From positions 1 through 35,480 of the forward strand of contig NZ_JBHSGT010000067.1 of the NCBI RefSeq assembly GCF_042654605.1: a stretch of 35,480 nt of DNA, read 5' to 3'. Position 1 is the first letter of the stretch; each line of letters begins with the position of its first letter. The translations under genes were made by a program, and so were the position numbers. The notes beneath the pieces were generated by a model, which saw only the letters and a program-made list of their open reading frames with translations, was not told where the DNA came from and made no database searches. Positions 8,028 to 16,706 of this stretch are shown here, piece by piece. Origin of the DNA: Enterococcus_I eurekensis. GTDB taxonomy: Bacteria; Bacillota; Bacilli; Lactobacillales; Enterococcaceae.

Positions 8028-8936
8028 ATGCGAATCGAAACGATTTCAGATGATTTAATTAGTTATGGGATTGAAGAAAAAATGCAAGATTTATATATTT
8101 ATTTTTTGAATGAAAAAGCGTCCATTTATTATCGCCGCGATCAACAAATGATTCCATGTGAAAATGAGTTGAGTGTCGAAGTTGCGCAACAATTAATTGC
8201 TCGCTTTAAATATTTAGGTGAAATGGACGTCGGTGAAAAAAGAAAAGCACAACTTGGAGCAATTACCTATCCATTGCCGACTTGCCAACCGCGCTTACGT
8301 TTATCTACTGTAGGTGATTATCGTGGCAAAGAAAGTCTAGTTATTCGTTTCCTTCATGATTTCAATGAACAAAAATTAGGTTACTTCTTTCCAGACGATG
8401 CCGAGTTAATTGCTCAAAGTGTCCTTGAAAAAAATGGTCTGTATCTGTTTAGTGGTCCGACTGGTTCAGGAAAAACGACTTTCATGTATCATTTGGCACA
8501 ACAAGTCAAAGGTCAAGTGATTACGATTGAAGATCCGGTTGAAATCGAACAGCCAAACTTTTTACAACTACAAACAAATGACAAAATTGAACAAAATTAT
8601 GATCAATTAATTAAACTTGCACTACGTCATCGTCCAGATGTTTTAATCATTGGTGAAATTAGGGATACATTGACAGCAAAAGCGGCAATTCGAGCGGCTT
8701 TAACCGGTCATAAAGTCTTTGCGACAATTCATGCGAAAGGAGTAGAGGAAACAAAGAGTCGACTTGTTGATTTGGTAGGTGATAGTAGTGAGCTAGATCA
8801 TTGTTTAATGGGTGTCATTTATCAACAATTATTTTTAACAGAAGAAATGGAAATGAAAGCCTTATTTGCCTACGAATTCTTTTTTACTAATCAGCTTAAA
8901 AAGCCATGGATGTGGCCCATTGGTGAGGATAAATGA
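8028..8936 (+). CDS. comGA: Competence pseudopilus assembly ATPase ComGA
   Basis: Type II secretion/type IV pilus-family ATPase, 302 residues from the ATG at 8028, which has an AAGGGAGGA ribosome binding site at 8012-8020; the in-frame ATG at 8010 lies upstream of that site. It powers assembly of the competence pseudopilus on the inner face of the membrane. Motifs: Walker A GPTGSGKTT (about 143-151), Asp box ITIEDPVE, Walker B DVLIIGEIRD and the His box TGHKVFATIHAKG. It is first in a seven-gene operon (8028-11828) with overlapping or near-overlapping genes. No clear ComX/SigX-type box was recognised upstream. Confidence 0.95.
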   Translation: MRIETISDDLISYGIEEKMQDLYIYFLNEKASIYYRRDQQMIPCENELSVEVAQQLIARFKYLGEMDVGEKRKAQLGAITYPLPTCQPRLRLSTVGDYRGKESLVIRFLHDFNEQKLGYFFPDDAELIAQSVLEKNGLYLFSGPTGSGKTTFMYHLAQQVKGQVITIEDPVEIEQPNFLQLQTNDKIEQNYDQLIKLALRHRPDVLIIGEIRDTLTAKAAIRAALTGHKVFATIHAKGVEETKSRLVDLVGDSSELDHCLMGVIYQQLFLTEEMEMKALFAYEFFFTNQLKKPWMWPIGEDK

Positions 8937-9952
8937 TGAAAAAAAGTCGTCGTAAAAAAGCCAAAGAACAATTGTCATTGTTTGAAATGCTTGTTTTATT
9001 ACTTGAAAATGGTTTTAGTATTCAAGAAAGTGTACAAGTAATGATGCGTAGCCAACAGTTCTCTAAGGAACTATTAGCAATTGTCCAACAAGGACTCGTG
9101 CAAGGTGAGACGTTAGCCGCATGCTTTCTAATGATGGGATTTTCGCAACAAGCTGCCATGCAACTTCAACTGGCTGAAGTACATGGGAATTTAGTGGAGA
9201 CGTTACAAAGTATGCTTAAAAATACCAAATTAGTCGCAAAACAACGTAGTGAGTTACAAAAAATAATGACTTATCCGTGTATTTTATTGTTCTTTTCGAT
9301 GGGAATGCTATTCAGCATGCGTTGGATTTTATTGCCGCAATTGCTCGCATCAAACATGGTCCAAGCCAATCACTGGGGGATTCTTTTTTTAGAGTATAGT
9401 CCAACCATTTTTTTACTCGTTATATTATTCGTACTAGTAATAGGATTTTCTTTCTATCAATGGCTGAAACGAAAAACAGTCTTACAAAGGGCCTTATATT
9501 TGAGCCGTATACCATTTTTAGGGTCATTATATCGCTTGTATCAAACCAGCTATTTCTCGCTAGAGTGGGGGAAGTTATTTCGAGAAGGATTAGAGATGAA
9601 ACAAATTTTAGAAACGTTAACGGCGCTGCCACAAGAATCCCTGATGGTCGCATTAGCTTATGAATTGAATCAAGGATTAAGAGAAGGAATTTTATTAACG
9701 GAACAGTTACCGAAGTACTCTTTTTTAACACCCGAGTTCTCATTAATCGTTTTTCAAGGAGAATTAAAAGGTCGTTTAGGAGAAGAGTTGTTAGTTTATC
9801 ACCAATTATTGTTAAAGAAATTGATTCAAATAGTCGAGCAAGCGTTGAAGTGGATTCAACCAACCGTCTTTTTGTTTATTGCAGTCGTTATTATTATGAT
9901 TTATGTTGCGATGTTTTTACCAATTTATGGAAATATAGGAGGCGTAGTTTAG
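8933..9952 (+). CDS. comGB: Competence pseudopilus membrane platform protein ComGB
   Basis: A 339-residue polytopic membrane protein of the GspF/PilC family and the partner of the ComGA ATPase. It has duplicated cytoplasmic GspF domains (about 15-125 and 210-320) and three hydrophobic segments near residues 110-135, 150-175 and 305-335. It begins at the ATG at 8933 (or the adjacent ATG at 8936), overlapping the comGA stop, so translation is coupled. It ends IYGNIGGVV, directly overlapping the GTG start of comGC. Confidence 0.93.
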   Translation: MMKKSRRKKAKEQLSLFEMLVLLLENGFSIQESVQVMMRSQQFSKELLAIVQQGLVQGETLAACFLMMGFSQQAAMQLQLAEVHGNLVETLQSMLKNTKLVAKQRSELQKIMTYPCILLFFSMGMLFSMRWILLPQLLASNMVQANHWGILFLEYSPTIFLLVILFVLVIGFSFYQWLKRKTVLQRALYLSRIPFLGSLYRLYQTSYFSLEWGKLFREGLEMKQILETLTALPQESLMVALAYELNQGLREGILLTEQLPKYSFLTPEFSLIVFQGELKGRLGEELLVYHQLLLKKLIQIVEQALKWIQPTVFLFIAVVIIMIYVAMFLPIYGNIGGVV

Positions 9953-10236
9953 TGAGAAAAACATTGAAAAATCAGTTACATAAAGGCTTTACTCTAGTAG
10001 AAATGATGATTGTCGTTTTAATTATTAGTATCTTAGTATTGTTATTTATCCCCAATTTAGGCCAGACGAAAGACGCGGTTGAAAAGGAAAGCGATAAGGC
10101 AATTGTTGAGACGATGCGCACAGAAATTGAGTTAGCAGAGTTTGGTGGGGATAAGTTGACTGAAGAAGAGAAGGCTGAGTTGTTTCCTGAAGGCAAGAAG
10201 AAAGATTTATTTGAAGAACACTTCAGAGGAAAATAA
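9952..10236 (+). CDS. comGC: Major competence pseudopilin ComGC
   Basis: 94-residue major pseudopilin. The start is the GTG at 9952, which follows GGAGG at 9939-9943 and overlaps the comGB stop; a longer frame from 9850 lies inside comGB and is not supported. It carries the prepilin signature HKGFTLVEMMIVVLIISILVLLFIP: cleavage by ComC-type prepilin peptidase occurs between G and F, the mature residue 5 is E, and a hydrophobic assembly helix follows. The short charged C-terminal domain is typical of ComGC. It polymerises into the transformation pilus. The stop overlaps the comGD start by one base (TAATG). Confidence 0.94.
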   Translation: MRKTLKNQLHKGFTLVEMMIVVLIISILVLLFIPNLGQTKDAVEKESDKAIVETMRTEIELAEFGGDKLTEEEKAELFPEGKKKDLFEEHFRGK

Positions 10237-10682
10237 TGAAAAGAAGTTATTTAACTACCGGTTTCACCCTCATCGAATCTCTCCTTGTTTTATCATTAGT
10301 TAGTATTATCGTCACTTTAAGTGTTGGCGTCACCAAAGAGTTAGAAAGAGAATTAGCCATTCGTCATTTTTTTACGAAACTAGACAGACATATTTTATTG
10401 AATCATCAAGCTTCGTTTGTCGAACAAGAGCGGGTGATTATGGGGCGTGAAAGTGGGAGTGGTTTAATTTATTTTAAAGTGGGTGAACAATCTTTTATTT
10501 TACCCGTTCCAGAAGAGCTGCACGTTTCTAATTTTCCACCGATGAATTTTACAATTGGAACGGGAGACAAAGGCCAGATGCGCTCGTTTTATATTACTTG
10601 GGAGGCGAAGAAAATCGACATATCGTATAATTTTTTATTTGGTAAAGGACACTATGAAAAAACAATCCGGAAAAAAACATAA
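10236..10682 (+). CDS. comGD: Minor competence pseudopilin ComGD
   Basis: 148 residues with an N-terminal type IV prepilin motif TTGFTLIESLLVLSLVSIIVTLSVG, including E at mature position 5, then a soluble beta-rich C-terminal domain. In Gram-positive competence systems ComGD, GE, GF and GG form the minor pseudopilin tip complex. It overlaps comGC by one base, and its last 29 bases overlap comGE. Confidence 0.9.
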   Translation: MKRSYLTTGFTLIESLLVLSLVSIIVTLSVGVTKELERELAIRHFFTKLDRHILLNHQASFVEQERVIMGRESGSGLIYFKVGEQSFILPVPEELHVSNFPPMNFTIGTGDKGQMRSFYITWEAKKIDISYNFLFGKGHYEKTIRKKT

Positions 10683-10974
10683 AGGGTTTGTTTTATTAGA
10701 AACACTATTAGCATTTGGAATCATTAGTTTTGCTGTTTTATTTTTTTATCAAGGCGAACTCGGCTTTTTGCTTGATATTGAAAATAAGATGATTGATTCT
10801 CGGATGCATCGCGTACTTTATGAAGAAGTCGTTGAAGCACGTAGAATACAGCAAAAGACAGGGCTAGTTAATATTGAAAGAAATGGATATTATGAAGTTA
10901 GCTATCGTTTGGAGGAACTTCCTTATGCGCAAATTAGCTCGGAAAAGAAACAATTTGGTATTTACCGCAAGTAG
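10654..10974 (+). CDS. comGE: Minor competence pseudopilin ComGE
   Basis: 106 residues from the ATG at 10654, chosen because it places a prepilin-like motif KHKGFVLLETLLAFGIISFAVLFF at the N-terminus; a longer frame from 10555 lies within comGD. The assembly helix has E at mature position 5. It is a minor tip subunit by synteny between comGD and comGF. It overlaps both neighbours (comGD by 29 bases, comGF by 50), consistent with one translationally coupled operon. Confidence 0.88.
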   Translation: MKKQSGKKHKGFVLLETLLAFGIISFAVLFFYQGELGFLLDIENKMIDSRMHRVLYEEVVEARRIQQKTGLVNIERNGYYEVSYRLEELPYAQISSEKKQFGIYRK

Positions 10975-11404
10975 TCTATCGGAAGGTTTTACATTAATCG
11001 AATGTCTCGTTTCGTTAACGATCATTAGTCTCTTCTTTTTAATCATTTCAGGTACGTTTCAACAAAGTCAAAAGATTCGTCAAAATGTTGAAAGTCGAGA
11101 AGAGTTAGAGTGGCAAATTTTTTTAATCCAATTTGATAAAATCGCAGAAAAGGGCACTTTTCGAAGCGTCAGTAGTACGGGACTTGTTTTTGATCGTCAT
11201 GAATTACACGAAGGAAAAGTTGTCGGTTTAGCAATTAAATATAGTTCAAAAAATCAATATATTTATTTAAGTAATAATGGTGGAACAGAACCCATTTTGA
11301 CCCAAGTTCAATCGTTGGTTTTTGAAAGAGTCAATCAAACGATTCTTTTTACCGTCACCTTTTTGAATGGAGATGAAAAAGTTGGTAAATGGACCATCCC
11401 ATAA
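10925..11404 (+). CDS. comGF: Minor competence pseudopilin ComGF
   Basis: 159 residues from the ATG at 10925, which has a TTGGAGGAA ribosome binding site at 10908-10916 inside comGE; upstream in-frame ATGs lack a site. The prepilin motif is SEGFTLIECLVSLTIISLFFLIISG, followed by a ComGF-type soluble domain (EWQIFLIQFDKIAEKGTF, and a C-terminal GDEKVGKWTIP). It ends inside the start of comGG. Confidence 0.9.
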   Translation: MRKLARKRNNLVFTASSLSEGFTLIECLVSLTIISLFFLIISGTFQQSQKIRQNVESREELEWQIFLIQFDKIAEKGTFRSVSSTGLVFDRHELHEGKVVGLAIKYSSKNQYIYLSNNGGTEPILTQVQSLVFERVNQTILFTVTFLNGDEKVGKWTIP

Positions 11405-11828
11405 ATATCGAGGAAGTATCTTTGTTTTAGCGATTGCCACGTTAGGGATTTTTACATTTTTATATTTAGCTCTGGCTGAGCATTATCAATTGACGGTATA
11501 TGCAACCAATCGAAATACACAATATTATCAAATGGCGATCATGAAGGAATTATTTTTAGTGGAATACTTAGACATTCCTGAAAACGAACGTCCGATGAGT
11601 GGCAGCTATCAATATTCTGTCGGAACAGTCGATTTTTATAGGGAAGAGTTGAAACTGGTTATTATCACAAAAACAAAGAAGCACAAACAACGATATGAAG
11701 AAATTATCGAGACAAGTGAATCGACTCAATCAAGTGAACTTGACTTTTCAGAAAATACGAGTGGAACAACAGAAGAAAGTATACAGTTTTCAAGCGAGAG
11801 TAGTACAGTAGAATCATTGATAGATTAA
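11382..11828 (+). CDS. comGG: Competence protein ComGG
   Basis: Last gene of the comG operon. Possible starts are the ATGs at 11367 and 11373 and the TTG at 11382. The TTG has GGAG at 11369-11372 with a 9-base spacer and is my choice; it gives about 148 residues. A single hydrophobic segment (GSIFVLAIATLGIFTFLYLAL) is followed by an extracytoplasmic domain and a Ser/Glu/Thr-rich tail. It lacks the G-F prepilin motif, which is common for Lactobacillales ComGG. The operon ends with the terminator at 11868. Confidence 0.82.
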   Translation: MVNGPSHKYRGSIFVLAIATLGIFTFLYLALAEHYQLTVYATNRNTQYYQMAIMKELFLVEYLDIPENERPMSGSYQYSVGTVDFYREELKLVIITKTKKHKQRYEEIIETSESTQSSELDFSENTSGTTEESIQFSSESSTVESLID

Positions 11829-11867
11829 CATTGTGATTCTCTGTTGTAACCGCAAAACGAATTTTTG

Positions 11868-11921
11868 AAAAAAGAATGAAAGGAGAGTTGCTTATGTGAC
11901 TTTCTTTCCATTCTTTTTGTA
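11868..11921 (+). terminator. Terminator of the comG operon
   Basis: AAAAAAGAATG (11868-11878) pairs with CATTCTTTTT (11909-11918), with an inner AAAG/CTTT extension. Confidence 0.75.
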
Positions 11922-11968
11922 ATTTCCGAAGATTCAATTCAAAAAAAGCTTTTCACAGGCTCAACTGG

Positions 11969-11995
11969 TTGCTTATTTAGGCTAAATCATATAAA
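11969..11995 (+). promoter_or_regulatory. Possible promoter for the methyltransferase gene
   Basis: TTGCTT at 11969-11974 and TATAAA at 11990-11995 with a 15-base spacer, about 50 bases before the start at 12046. The spacer is short, so confidence is modest. Confidence 0.4.
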
Positions 11996-12045
11996 ATTAA
12001 ACAGGAATTAAAGTTGTTATAGTGATTATTGAAAAGAGGTGCCTT

Positions 12046-13053
12046 ATGTCAGTGGAAAGTGTCGAGTCGAGCTTTCATTTAAATTTAGAAGCCATTGAAC
12101 TGTTACAAAATGCCTTAACAACTTCTTTTTTTGAAGCCTATCTTGAACAAGTAGGTAATATCTTAGATGAGTATAATGTTCAAGTAATTAGTGATGTCCC
12201 AGATACACAAACAGTTGAAAAACTAAAAACAATCTATCAAGAATTACAGTCAAAAAACCTAGAATCTGAAGAAATTCGAAAATTGGCGCAGTTGCTGCTT
12301 TTAAAAGGTACACAAAGCGAGCCGGTCCAAGCCAATCATCAATTAACTCCAGATAGTATTGGTTTTTTATTTGTGTATTTAATCGAACAATTTTACCCAA
12401 ATAAAAAAGAAGCACTGTCGATTCTTGATGTAGGTGTTGGAACAGGAAATCTGTTATTTACCTTGCTAACGAATTTGAAAATGTCTGGTTATGACAGTCG
12501 TGGATTTGGAATTGATAATGATGAATTGTTAATTGAAATCGCAGCGGCTAACAATCAGTGGATTCAGGCAAACGCAACATTAATCCATCAAGATGCTTTA
12601 CAACAAGAAGTACCAGAACTTGTTGATGTGGCAGTCAGCGATTTACCAATTGGTTATTATCCGATTGATAGCATTGCTTATTCTTTTGAAACGGCCTCTA
12701 AACAAGGTCATAGTTATGCCCACCATTTATTAGTAGAACAAGCAATGAAGCAAGTTCGTGAAAATGGTTTTGGACTCTTTTTATTACCAAGTAACTTTTT
12801 AGAAAGTGACCAAAGTGAATACTTTAAAAACTGGATAGGAAAATCAGCCTACTTACAAGGCATTATTCAATTACCAGATGAGTTGTTCAAAAATGAAGCA
12901 TCTCATAAAAGTATTGTTATTTTACAAAATAAAGGCACAGAAGCTAAGCAAGCCGATCAAATTTTGGTAGCCCAATTAGCAAGCTTAAAAGAACCACAAA
13001 AAGTTGCGCATTTTTTCACTGAAGTAACGGCTTGGAAACAAGCAAACATCTAA
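12046..13053 (+). CDS. YtxK-like class I SAM-dependent methyltransferase
   Basis: 335 residues from the ATG at 12046, behind AAGAGGTG; an upstream in-frame ATG at 12022 has no ribosome binding site. Residues around 125-155 carry an SAM-binding motif I (ILDVGVGTGNLLFTLL), then GIDNDELLIEIA. The N6-adenine-methylase-like catalytic position reads SDLPIGYYP instead of NPPY. It belongs to the YtxK family (N-6 DNA methylase-like), which sits next to ackA in Bacillus and, after comGG, in streptococci. The substrate is not known. Its location between comGG and ackA is a conserved arrangement. Confidence 0.85.
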   Translation: MSVESVESSFHLNLEAIELLQNALTTSFFEAYLEQVGNILDEYNVQVISDVPDTQTVEKLKTIYQELQSKNLESEEIRKLAQLLLLKGTQSEPVQANHQLTPDSIGFLFVYLIEQFYPNKKEALSILDVGVGTGNLLFTLLTNLKMSGYDSRGFGIDNDELLIEIAAANNQWIQANATLIHQDALQQEVPELVDVAVSDLPIGYYPIDSIAYSFETASKQGHSYAHHLLVEQAMKQVRENGFGLFLLPSNFLESDQSEYFKNWIGKSAYLQGIIQLPDELFKNEASHKSIVILQNKGTEAKQADQILVAQLASLKEPQKVAHFFTEVTAWKQANI

Positions 13054-13062
13054 TTTCTGTTT

Positions 13063-13091
13063 AAAACAGGGGCTAGGGCATCTGTTTTTTA
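13063..13091 (+). terminator. Terminator after the methyltransferase gene
   Basis: AAAACAG (13063-13069) pairs with CTGTTTT (13082-13088), loop of 12 bases, ending in a T-run. Confidence 0.6.
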
Positions 13092-13152
13092 TACTTATGT
13101 CAAAAGTTCCAATTTAAAAATATAAAATATAAATTATTGAGGAGAACAAGAA

Positions 13153-14337
13153 ATGTCTAAAACAATTGCAATTAATGCTGGTAGTTCAAGTTTAAAATGG
13201 CAACTTTATGTTATGCCAGAAGAAACAGTAATCGCACAAGGAATCGTAGAACGTATTGGTTTAAATGATTCAATTTTTACAATCAAATATGGTGAAGGTG
13301 AAAAATACCATACAGTTGTTGATATCGAAGATCACGATGTTGCTGTTAAAATGTTACTAGACCAATTAATCGATTTAAAAATCTTAGCTTCATACGATGA
13401 AATCACAGGTGTTGGTCACCGTGTTGTTCATGGTGGAGAATTCTACGACCGTTCAGTTATCATTGATGATGAAGTTCTAAAAAACATCGAAGACTTAGCT
13501 GAATTTGCGCCATTACACAATCCAGCAAATGCAATGGGAATCAAAGCTTTCAAACAATTATTGCCTGAAATCATCAGTGTTGCTGTTTTTGATACAGCTT
13601 TCCATGCAACAATGCCAGAAGTAAACTACTTATACTCTTTACCAAGAGAATTTTACGAAGACTTCAAAGTACGTAAATATGGTTTCCACGGAACAAGCCA
13701 CCGTTTTGTTGCAGAACGTGCAGCTGAAATGTTAGGTAAACCAATCGAAGAAACAAAAATTATCACTTGTCATTTAGGTAACGGTGCTTCAATTACTGCC
13801 GTTGACGGTGGTGTATCAATTGATACTTCAATGGGCTTCACGCCATTAGCAGGTGTAACAATGGGAACTCGTGCAGGTGACGTTGACGCTTCAACATTAC
13901 CATTCATCATGGATAAATTAAACATTGGTATCAACGAAATGGTTGATATTTTAAACAAAAAATCAGGTTTATTAGGCTTGTCAGGTATTTCAAGTGATAT
14001 GCGTGACTTAGAAGCAAATACTGATAAAAAAGAAGTACAAGTTGCTTTAGAAATTTTCAACGATCGTATCCGTAAATACATCGGTAGCTACGTAGCAGTA
14101 ATGAACGGTGTTGACGCAATTGTCTTCACAGCAGGAATCGGTGAAAATGCTGCGAACGTTCGTGAAGAAATCATTAACGGTATTAGCTGGTTTGGTTGTG
14201 AAATCGACCCAGAACAAAATGCAAAACGTGGAGAAGATGTTGAAATCTCTACACCTGAGTCAAAAATTAAAGTCTTCATGATTCCAACAGATGAAGAATT
14301 AGTAATTGCTCGTGACGTTGAAGCGTTACGTGGTTAA
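13153..14337 (+). CDS. ackA: Acetate kinase
   Basis: 394 residues, normal length. It interconverts acetate plus ATP and acetyl phosphate plus ADP in the cytoplasm, the last substrate-level phosphorylation step of acetate fermentation. Family signatures are the N-terminal INAGSSSLKWQL, the HRVVHGGE motif, KYGFHGTSHR around the catalytic region, LGNGASITAV, DTSMGFTPL and the C-terminal FTAGIGENAANVRE. The ATG follows TTGAGGAGAACAAGAA. It stands alone between two terminators. Codon use is strongly biased, as expected for a highly expressed enzyme. Confidence 0.98.
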   Translation: MSKTIAINAGSSSLKWQLYVMPEETVIAQGIVERIGLNDSIFTIKYGEGEKYHTVVDIEDHDVAVKMLLDQLIDLKILASYDEITGVGHRVVHGGEFYDRSVIIDDEVLKNIEDLAEFAPLHNPANAMGIKAFKQLLPEIISVAVFDTAFHATMPEVNYLYSLPREFYEDFKVRKYGFHGTSHRFVAERAAEMLGKPIEETKIITCHLGNGASITAVDGGVSIDTSMGFTPLAGVTMGTRAGDVDASTLPFIMDKLNIGINEMVDILNKKSGLLGLSGISSDMRDLEANTDKKEVQVALEIFNDRIRKYIGSYVAVMNGVDAIVFTAGIGENAANVREEIINGISWFGCEIDPEQNAKRGEDVEISTPESKIKVFMIPTDEELVIARDVEALRG

Positions 14338-14345
14338 TTTGTAAT

Positions 14346-14388
14346 CAAAAAGAGAGCCAACCTTTAATCGGTTGAGCTTTCTTTTTTT
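14346..14388 (+). terminator. Terminator after ackA
   Basis: An imperfect stem with core CAACC/GGTTG and outer AAAGA/TCTTT pairing, then a seven-base T-run. Confidence 0.75.
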
Positions 14389-14399
14389 GCTAAAAGAAG

Positions 14400-14807
14400 T
14401 AACAATTTAAAGTGCGAATAGCCGGATAGATAAGCCAATCAAAATCGGGAGCTGTGTCGATCGATTTTGCAGATCAGAAGACACCGGCCGATTAAAACAT
14501 CGGTTGTATTCATTATAAAATCGTTGATATTACTTTGACGATGCAAAGTAAATAGCTGAGAACATTCGATTAATGCTCAAAATAACTAAGCGAATGATAA
14601 TTCGCAAAGAACTCTTCCTTTCAAAAAAATTGTTCGTCTTTAGTATATTGAATCAAAGAGAAAATGGGTATTGGACGAAAGAACAATCGTTAGGCTGTTG
14701 AAAACTGGAATTGATTGGATTTTACAGTCGATTTTATTACAAAATCTCCCAATTAAAAAACAAAAAGTGGTATCATAACAAGTAGAATAGTTATTGGAGG
14801 GAAATTT
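14400..14807. other. Long intergenic region with several hairpins, upstream of pepV
   Basis: About 400 bases without a convincing gene on either strand. It contains several short inverted repeats: CCGAT/ATCGG around 14486-14503, TACTTTG/CAAAGTA at 14531-14550, and GCGAAT/ATTCGC at 14590-14605 that competes with a CATTCG/CGAATG pairing to 14564-14569. These could be a structured leader or a degraded sequence. I do not recognise a known riboswitch and see no strong promoter for pepV. Confidence 0.4.
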
Positions 14808-16217
14808 ATGACAATCAATTGGAAACAAGAAGTTGAAGATCGTAAAGAGGATTTACTAAACGATTTAGTTGAGCTTTTAAAAGTTAAAAGTGAAAGAGAA
14901 GATGATAAAGTAACGGCAGACGCACCGTTTGGACCTGGACCGCGTGATGCGCTTTTACATATGTTGGCTTATGGCGAACGTGATGGTTTTGTTGTCAAAA
15001 ACGTAGACAACTATGCTGGTCATATTGAATACGGTGATGGCGATGAGATTTTAGGTATCTTTGGTCACATGGATGTCGTACCTGCTGGCGATGGTTGGGA
15101 TACTGATCCATACGTGCCTGTTATTAAAGATAACAAAATTTATGCGCGTGGTTCTTCGGATGATAAAGGTCCAAGTATGGCAGCTTATTACGGTTTAAAA
15201 ATTATTAAAGAATTGGGACTACCTGTTTCTAAAAAAATCCGTTTTGTTGTTGGTTCTGACGAAGAAAGTACTTGGAAAGACATGGATTACTACTTCGAAC
15301 ATGAAGAGATGCCAGACTTTGGTTTTGCACCAGATGCTGAGTTTCCAATTATCAACGGTGAAAAAGGCAACGTTTCAATTGCCCCTCACTTTGAAAGTAC
15401 AAATGGCGGCAGCTATGAATTACGACATTTTAAAGCAGGTTTACGCCCGAATATGGTTCCTCAAGATGCGATTGCAACGATTGTAACACCTTCAAATGAA
15501 GCAGCAACTGCTTTAAAAACAGCTTTTGAAGCTTATATAGCAGCGAATCCTATTAGTGGTACAGCTGATGTTATTGGCGAAAAAGTTGAAATTAAATTAA
15601 TTGGTAAGAGTGCACATGGTGCGAATCCTCAATCAGGAATTAACGCGGCAACTTATTTAGCTGTTTTCTTACAAGACTTTGATTTTGGTGGTGGAGCGAA
15701 AAACTTTATTGCAACAGCTAGTCATGTTCATTTAGATGTTTACGGTGAAAAATTAGGTGTGGCGCACGATGACGAAAAAATGGGTAAACTAACCATGAAT
15801 GCTGGTTTATTCGAATTTACGGCAGGTGAAGAAGGCGCGTACATGAACTTCAACTTCCGTTACCCACAAGGTACAGACAAAGAAACATTGGCTGCTGGTA
15901 TTGAGCAATCAATCGGTCAATACGTGGCTAAATTAGATGTCGAAGAAAAACATTCAGGCCCCCACTATGTACCAATGGAAGATCCATTAGTTTCAACATT
16001 ATTGGCTGTTTACGAAGAACATACTGGTGAAAAAGGTTATGAACAGATTATCGGTGGCGGTACATACGGTCGTCTATTAAAACGCGGTGTAGCTTTTGGA
16101 GCGATGTTCCCAGGCTTTACCGATACGATGCACCAAGCCAATGAATTTATAAGTTTAGATGATTTATTCCGTGCGGCAGTTATTTATGCAGACGCAATCT
16201 ATCGTTTAGCACGTTAA
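14808..16217 (+). CDS. pepV: Dipeptidase PepV (M20 family)
   Basis: 469-residue zinc dipeptidase of the PepV type, which hydrolyses a broad range of dipeptides in the cytoplasm after oligopeptide uptake. Metal-site motifs: GHMDVVPAGDGW (His near 87), GSSDDKGP (Asp near 119), GSDEESTWKDM (catalytic and metal-binding Glu near 152-153), DAEFPIINGEKG (Asp near 177), and a C-terminal GGTYGR...H stretch with the last histidine ligand in FTDTMHQ. The lid-domain stretch SAHGANPQSGINA is also present. The ATG has GGAGGGAAATTT upstream. Monocistronic, ending at a bidirectional terminator. Confidence 0.96.
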   Translation: MTINWKQEVEDRKEDLLNDLVELLKVKSEREDDKVTADAPFGPGPRDALLHMLAYGERDGFVVKNVDNYAGHIEYGDGDEILGIFGHMDVVPAGDGWDTDPYVPVIKDNKIYARGSSDDKGPSMAAYYGLKIIKELGLPVSKKIRFVVGSDEESTWKDMDYYFEHEEMPDFGFAPDAEFPIINGEKGNVSIAPHFESTNGGSYELRHFKAGLRPNMVPQDAIATIVTPSNEAATALKTAFEAYIAANPISGTADVIGEKVEIKLIGKSAHGANPQSGINAATYLAVFLQDFDFGGGAKNFIATASHVHLDVYGEKLGVAHDDEKMGKLTMNAGLFEFTAGEEGAYMNFNFRYPQGTDKETLAAGIEQSIGQYVAKLDVEEKHSGPHYVPMEDPLVSTLLAVYEEHTGEKGYEQIIGGGTYGRLLKRGVAFGAMFPGFTDTMHQANEFISLDDLFRAAVIYADAIYRLAR

Positions 16218-16221
16218 TAAC

Positions 16222-16260
16222 AAAAAAGAGGTTAGGGAAAATTTCCTTAACCTCTTTTTT
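16222..16260. terminator. Bidirectional terminator between pepV and a convergent gene
   Basis: AAAAAAGAGGTTAGG pairs with CCTTAACCTCTTTTTT (one mismatch) around GAAAATTT. A-run and T-run on the two sides allow use by both pepV and the minus-strand gene ending at 16269. Confidence 0.88.
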
Positions 16261-16268
16261 CGTCTGTT

Positions 16269-16613
16269 TTATTGTGATTCTAATTGTGTGATATTTAAAA
16301 TAGCGCCAGAATCGGCATCGGCTAAAAATTCATAGACGACTAATTTATCGCCTTCATAACGAACAATCCCGCCGTTATAAGCTTTTGATTCTTGAACAAT
16401 ATGATCGATAAAGACAGGTTCGTGCTCAATCCAAGAGCCTTCAATCGGACCTTCAGCAAGGAACCCTTTTTTAATGTTTAGTAAAATTTGATCGGGTTTA
16501 ACGGTTTGATGTTTTTTTACCCAGAGCGTACCGTAAATTCCAACGGCTGCACCGATACTTGCGCCAATTACAAGACCAGCTTTTAAAGGTGAAAAGTGAC
16601 GTTCTTTAGACAT
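16269..16613 (-). CDS. Conserved small membrane-anchored/secreted protein
   Basis: 114 residues from the ATG at 16613, behind an AGGAG ribosome binding site; an upstream in-frame ATG at 16649 is not supported. It has a short basic N-terminus, one hydrophobic segment (AGLVIGASIGAAVGIYGTLWV), then a soluble, probably extracytoplasmic domain that resembles a PepSY-like fold (LLNIKKGF...GGIVRYEGDKLVVYEFLADADSGAILNITQL). No lipobox cysteine is present. Such proteins are found beside pepA or pepV in related bacteria. The role is unknown. It is transcribed divergently from pepA. Confidence 0.75.
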   Translation of the reverse strand: MSKERHFSPLKAGLVIGASIGAAVGIYGTLWVKKHQTVKPDQILLNIKKGFLAEGPIEGSWIEHEPVFIDHIVQESKAYNGGIVRYEGDKLVVYEFLADADSGAILNITQLESQ

Positions 16614-16706
16614 AGACAACTTCTCCTTACTTTTTCTATTTGTTTCCATTTTACCATAGACTCAAAAAAACCAATAAGAAAACACCAAATTAAATGAAAA
16701 TTGAGT

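Noticed and set aside
9420..9863. 147-codon minus-strand frame opposite comGB
   Set aside because: Antisense shadow of comGB with no ribosome binding site or family resemblance.
9850..9951. Upstream extension of comGC
   Set aside because: It lies wholly inside comGB; the GTG at 9952 has the ribosome binding site and gives a normal prepilin N-terminus.
14770..14778. TATCATAA upstream of pepV as an attachment site
   Set aside because: A short chance match without the GAGAGCC part or an rlmH frame.
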